Below the pieces are notes generated by a model. It did no database searches. It had not been told where the DNA came from and worked only from the letters and a program-made list of their open reading frames with translations. From positions 1 to 64,000 of the forward strand of contig CAJMPW010000003.1 of NCBI GenBank assembly GCA_905215475.1: DNA of 64,000 bases, read 5' to 3'. Numbering within the stretch: position 1 is the first letter of the stretch; every line of letters starts with the position of its first letter. Shown here piece after piece: positions 60,831 to 64,000 of this stretch. This DNA is from CAG-103 sp905215475. GTDB lineage: Bacteria > Bacillota > Clostridia > Oscillospirales > Oscillospiraceae. Made by a program: the position numbers and the translations under genes.

Positions 60831-61949
60831 ATGAAAAAAGTCATTGAGCTCCGGGGCGTCACCAAACAATTTGACGGCGAAACCGTTCTCGACAGCATCG
60901 ACCTCGACATCTACGACAACGAATTCCTCACGCTGCTCGGCCCATCCGGCTGCGGCAAGACCACAACGCTGCGCATGATCGGCGGCTTCGAGACGCCGGA
61001 TCAGGGGGACATTCTCTTCCTCGGTGAGCGCATCAACGACATTCCGCCGCACAAGCGCAACATCAACACCGTCTTTCAGCGCTATGCCCTCTTCCCCCAC
61101 CTGAACGTGTTTGAAAACGTCGCCTTCCCGCTGCGCGAGCAGAAGCTGCCGCGCGATGAGATCGAGCAGAAGGTCAACGAGATGCTCGCGCTCGTCAAGC
61201 TCACAGGCTTTGAGCGGCGCAATGTCACGCGTCTGTCCGGCGGACAGCAGCAGCGCGTCGCCATCGCGCGCGCACTCGTGAGCCGCCCGCGCGTGCTGCT
61301 GCTCGACGAGCCGCTCGCCGCGCTCGACCTGAAGCTGCGCAAGGATATGCAGCAGGAGCTCAAGAACATCCAGAAGGCCACCGGCATCACGTTCGTGTTC
61401 GTCACGCACGATCAGGAGGAGGCGCTGAGCATGTCCGACACCATCGTCGTCATGTCTGAGGGGCGCATCCAGCAGATCGGCACACCGATCGATATTTATA
61501 ATGAGCCGGAAAATGCTTTCGTGGCCGACTTTATCGGCGAGAGCAACATCGTCGACGGCATCATGCGCAAGGATTTCAGCGTCACGTTCTCCGGCCACAC
61601 GTTCACGTGCGTGGACAAGGGCTTTGCCAAAAACGAGAATGTCGACGTCGTCATCCGTCCGGAGGATGTGGACATTGTGCCCATCGAGCAGGGGATGCTG
61701 CGCGGCACGGTCACGTCCATCACGTTCATGGGCGTGCACTATGAGATCATCATCGACATCAACGGCTTCAAGTGGATGATCCAGACGACGGACTACGTTG
61801 ACGAGGGCGCGGAGGTCGGCCTTTATATCGAGCCCGACGCCATCCACATCATGAAAAAGTCCGAGTATTCGGGCATGTACGGCGACTACTCCTCGTTCAG
61901 CAACGAGCTGGACGAGCTCTCGGACGCAGAAAGCGAGCCGGACGAATGA
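60831..61949 (+). CDS. potA: Spermidine/putrescine ABC transporter ATPase
   Basis: A 372-residue ATPase. Walker A is GPSGCGKTT (about 37-45), the signature LSGGQQQRVAIARAL, Walker B VLLLDEPLAALD and the switch His in VTHDQEEA. A C-terminal TOBE domain (about 280-345) and an acidic tail follow. It powers polyamine uptake with PotB and PotC. The ATG at 60831 has GGGGG upstream. The stop overlaps potB in ATGA. Confidence 0.95.
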   Translation: MKKVIELRGVTKQFDGETVLDSIDLDIYDNEFLTLLGPSGCGKTTTLRMIGGFETPDQGDILFLGERINDIPPHKRNINTVFQRYALFPHLNVFENVAFPLREQKLPRDEIEQKVNEMLALVKLTGFERRNVTRLSGGQQQRVAIARALVSRPRVLLLDEPLAALDLKLRKDMQQELKNIQKATGITFVFVTHDQEEALSMSDTIVVMSEGRIQQIGTPIDIYNEPENAFVADFIGESNIVDGIMRKDFSVTFSGHTFTCVDKGFAKNENVDVVIRPEDVDIVPIEQGMLRGTVTSITFMGVHYEIIIDINGFKWMIQTTDYVDEGAEVGLYIEPDAIHIMKKSEYSGMYGDYSSFSNELDELSDAESEPDE

Positions 61950-62839
61950 GCAGCCGCATCCGCACCGAAAACCGCCGCGCCTCGCTGGCGCAGCGTCTGG
62001 CGCTCGCACCGTATTCCGTGTGGGCGGTCATCTTTGTGGCCGTGCCGCTCGTGTTCGTGGCCTACTATGCGTTCACGGATGAGAGCTTCCGGTTCACGAC
62101 CGAAAACCTGACGAAATTCTTCACCGCCGTGAGCACCATCACCGATGACAGCGGCGCCACGCGCGAGGTACACACCTACCTGCTCATCTTCTGGCGCTCG
62201 GTGAAGCTGGCCGTCATCTCCACGGCCGTCTGCCTGCTCATGGGCTACCCCATCGCATATATCATCGCGCGCGCCGCACCGCGCACGCAAAAGACGATCA
62301 TCACGCTCATCATGATCCCGATGTGGATGAACTTCCTCATCCGCACCTATGCGTGGATGACCATCCTGCAGGACGCTGGTCTGCTCAACGCGCTCTTTTC
62401 TGCGCTGCATCTCGGGCAGGCGCACATCATCGGCACAGAGGCCGCCGTCGTCATCGGCATGGTCTACGACTACTTCCCGTATATGATCCTGCCGATCTAC
62501 TCGGTCATGGCCAAGATGGACACGCGCCTGATCGAGGCCGCGCGCGATCTCGGCTGCAACAGTCTCGGCGTGCTGCGCCGGGTCATCTTCCCGCTGAGCC
62601 TGCCGGGCGTCGTGTCCGGCATCACGATGGTGCTCATCCCGTCGATCAGCACCTTTTATATCTCGCAGAAGCTCGGCAACGGCAAGTTCTTCCTCATCGG
62701 TGATGCCATTGAGGGGCAGTACGTGGCCAACAACCTGCACTTTGCCGCCGCCATTGCCTTCATCCTCATGCTGATCCTGCTGGCGGCCATGGCGCTGATG
62801 AAACGCGGCACGAACCGCCATGTCTACGGAGGTGTGTGA
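61946..62839 (+). CDS. potB: Spermidine/putrescine ABC transporter permease
   Basis: A 297-residue permease with six transmembrane helices and the binding-protein-dependent EAA-type loop EAARDLGCNSLGVLRRVIFP. It forms the membrane pore with the PotC part of the next protein. Its start overlaps the potA stop by 4 nt. Confidence 0.94.
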   Translation: MSSRIRTENRRASLAQRLALAPYSVWAVIFVAVPLVFVAYYAFTDESFRFTTENLTKFFTAVSTITDDSGATREVHTYLLIFWRSVKLAVISTAVCLLMGYPIAYIIARAAPRTQKTIITLIMIPMWMNFLIRTYAWMTILQDAGLLNALFSALHLGQAHIIGTEAAVVIGMVYDYFPYMILPIYSVMAKMDTRLIEAARDLGCNSLGVLRRVIFPLSLPGVVSGITMVLIPSISTFYISQKLGNGKFFLIGDAIEGQYVANNLHFAAAIAFILMLILLAAMALMKRGTNRHVYGGV

Positions 62840-62840
62840 T

Positions 62841-64000
62841 ATGAAACGAGCTGCAAAAATCTACACCGCCCTCATCTTCGTGTTTCTGTTCGCGCCGATC
62901 GTGATCCTGCTGGTGTTCTCATTCAACGACGCAAAGAGCCTGTCGGTCTTTTCCGGCTTCTCATTGAAATGGTATCACGAGCTGTTTCGTGACGCCGAAA
63001 CGCTCAACGCGCTCAAAAACACGCTCATCCTCGCCGTGGTCGCCTCGCTCCTCTCGACCGTGATGGGCACGGCCGCCGCCGTGGGCATGAATAAGCTCCG
63101 CAACAAATATCTGCGCACCGCGCTCGACACCGCGACCGACATCCCCATGATGAACCCGGACATCATCACCGGCATCTCGCTCATGCTCATGTTCGTGTTC
63201 TTCGGCCGGCTGTTCGGCGCGACCACAAGCCTCGGCTTCTGGTCGATGCTTGCGGCGCACATCACCTTCTGCCTGCCGTATGTCATCATGCAGGTGCTGC
63301 CGAAGCTGCAGCAGATGGACCGTGCGCTGCCCGAGGCGGCAATGGATCTCGGCTGCACGCCGGCACGCGCCTTTTTCCGCGTGGAAGTGCCGGAGATCCT
63401 GCCCGGCATCATCACCGGCATGATCATGGCCTTCACGCTCTCGCTCGATGACTTTGTCATCAGCTACTTCACGCAGGGCAGCGGCTTCCAAACGCTGCCG
63501 ATCCGCATCTACAACATGACGAAAAAGACCGTCACGCCGAAAATGTACGCGCTGGCGACGATCATCTTCTTCGTCATCCTCGCGCTGCTGCTGCTGACCA
63601 ACCTCGTCGACGAGGACGACACGCAGCGCATCCGCGACGCCCGCCGCGCCAAGCGCGAGGGCAAGCCCGCCCGTCCCGCACGCAGCGGCGGCAGCCGCCG
63701 TCCCGTGCGCGCCGCCGTCGGCATCCTCGCGGCCGCCGCGCTGCTCATCACCGGCATCAGCATCTACGGCAGCCGGCAGGAGACGCGCGTGCTCAACGTC
63801 TACAACTGGGGCGAATACATCTCCGACGGCTCGGACGATTCGCTCAACACCATCACGGCGTTCGAAGAGTGGTACAAGGCGACCTACGGCGTACCCGTCA
63901 AGGTCAACTACGACACCTACGCCAGCAACGAGGATATGTACGCAAAGCTCAAGAGCGGCGCCGTAAGCTACGATGTCATCATCCCGTCGGACTACATGAT
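62841..64000 (+). CDS. PotC-PotD fusion: polyamine permease fused to substrate-binding protein (3' end beyond window)
   Basis: The frame is open from the ATG at 62841 (GGAGGT 7 nt upstream) to the end of the window, 386 codons. Residues 1 to about 255 are a PotC-type permease with six helices and the loop PEAAMDLGCTPARAFFRVEVPE. A basic linker (RDARRAKREGKPARPARSG) precedes an extra hydrophobic segment (about 295-312), which acts as a membrane anchor. A PotD-type solute-binding domain then starts (VLNVYNWGEYISDG, FEEWYKATYG). The substrate-binding domain is cut by the window edge. Fusing the two keeps the binder tethered to the pore. Confidence 0.88.
   Translation, partial: MKRAAKIYTALIFVFLFAPIVILLVFSFNDAKSLSVFSGFSLKWYHELFRDAETLNALKNTLILAVVASLLSTVMGTAAAVGMNKLRNKYLRTALDTATDIPMMNPDIITGISLMLMFVFFGRLFGATTSLGFWSMLAAHITFCLPYVIMQVLPKLQQMDRALPEAAMDLGCTPARAFFRVEVPEILPGIITGMIMAFTLSLDDFVISYFTQGSGFQTLPIRIYNMTKKTVTPKMYALATIIFFVILALLLLTNLVDEDDTQRIRDARRAKREGKPARPARSGGSRRPVRAAVGILAAAALLITGISIYGSRQETRVLNVYNWGEYISDGSDDSLNTITAFEEWYKATYGVPVKVNYDTYASNEDMYAKLKSGAVSYDVIIPSDYM

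Noticed and set aside
1..64000. CRISPR arrays, transposases, integrases or phage genes
   Set aside because: No regularly spaced repeats and no recombinase or phage structural motif was seen; the only mobile-looking object is the 191-bp element pair.

Overview
The window is bacterial chromosome from a GC-rich (about 60 %) Gram-positive Clostridia member. The best guess is an Oscillospiraceae/Ruminococcaceae-type gut anaerobe. The clues are strong AGGAGG ribosome-binding sites with ATG, GTG and TTG starts, consensus TTGACA-N17-TATAAT promoters, a T-box leader on thrS, a SleB-type spore cortex hydrolase, a BceRS/BceAB-type module, and a V-type ATPase whose proteolipid keeps the residues known to bind Na+. 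I see no prophage, insertion sequence with a transposase, or CRISPR array. Assignment to a genus is not possible from the sequence alone.

Layout. 1-255: two tandem consensus promoters fire leftward out of the window, probably into a stable-RNA operon. 256-3013: sleB-like gene and T-box-regulated thrS. 3187-3477: a small zinc-ribbon protein. 3488-3750: copy 1 of a structured 191-bp dispersed element. 3763-12758: ychF, then the housekeeping operon gdpP-rplI-dnaB-tilS-hpt-ftsH. 12883-13896: a sugar-1-phosphate nucleotidyltransferase carrying an orphan phosphomannomutase tail. 13944-22642: complete nine-gene V-ATPase operon. 23046-23921: an E2-like acyltransferase with an altered catalytic motif. 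23938-24199: copy 2 of the element. 24510-28453: prfC, a patatin, a DUF45 hydrolase and a hypothetical gene. 28579-31280: nfo, a hypothetical gene and a ThrE-type exporter. 31338-33859: metal-efflux cluster (ArsR, HMA carrier, P-type ATPase). 33998-37373: gtrA, a polyprenyl-phosphate sugar transferase, mnmA and a DUF975 protein. 37576-37663: tRNA-Leu(CAG). 38082-39270: cation antiporter under a likely yybP-ykoY Mn2+ riboswitch. 39281-43582: LRR protein, MoxR-type AAA ATPase and VWA protein. 43847-47969: second ftsH, a DUF1538 membrane protein and a tandem PII-like protein. 48045-53783: XRE membrane regulator divergent from a BceAB-RS cluster. 53959-57570: oleate hydratase, Crp/Fnr regulator and TetR regulator. 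57738-59994: cstA with a small partner gene. 60389-64000: a long structured leader followed by potA, potB and a potC-potD fusion that runs off the end.

How the parts work together. The V-ATPase, the cation antiporter and the efflux ATPase handle ion balance. CstA, the ThrE-type exporter, PotABCD and the DUF1538/PII pair handle small solutes. Oleate hydratase detoxifies host or dietary unsaturated fatty acids and probably answers to the neighbouring Crp/Fnr protein, because a nearly identical 17-bp palindrome precedes both genes.

The least explained objects are three. The first is the 191-bp dispersed element, whose hairpins covary between the two copies and which at each locus sits between two copies of a locus-specific hairpin of about 31 bp. 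The second is the roughly 380-nt structured transcript with its own promoter and terminator ahead of potA. The third is the FtsH/DUF1538/PII-like trio.
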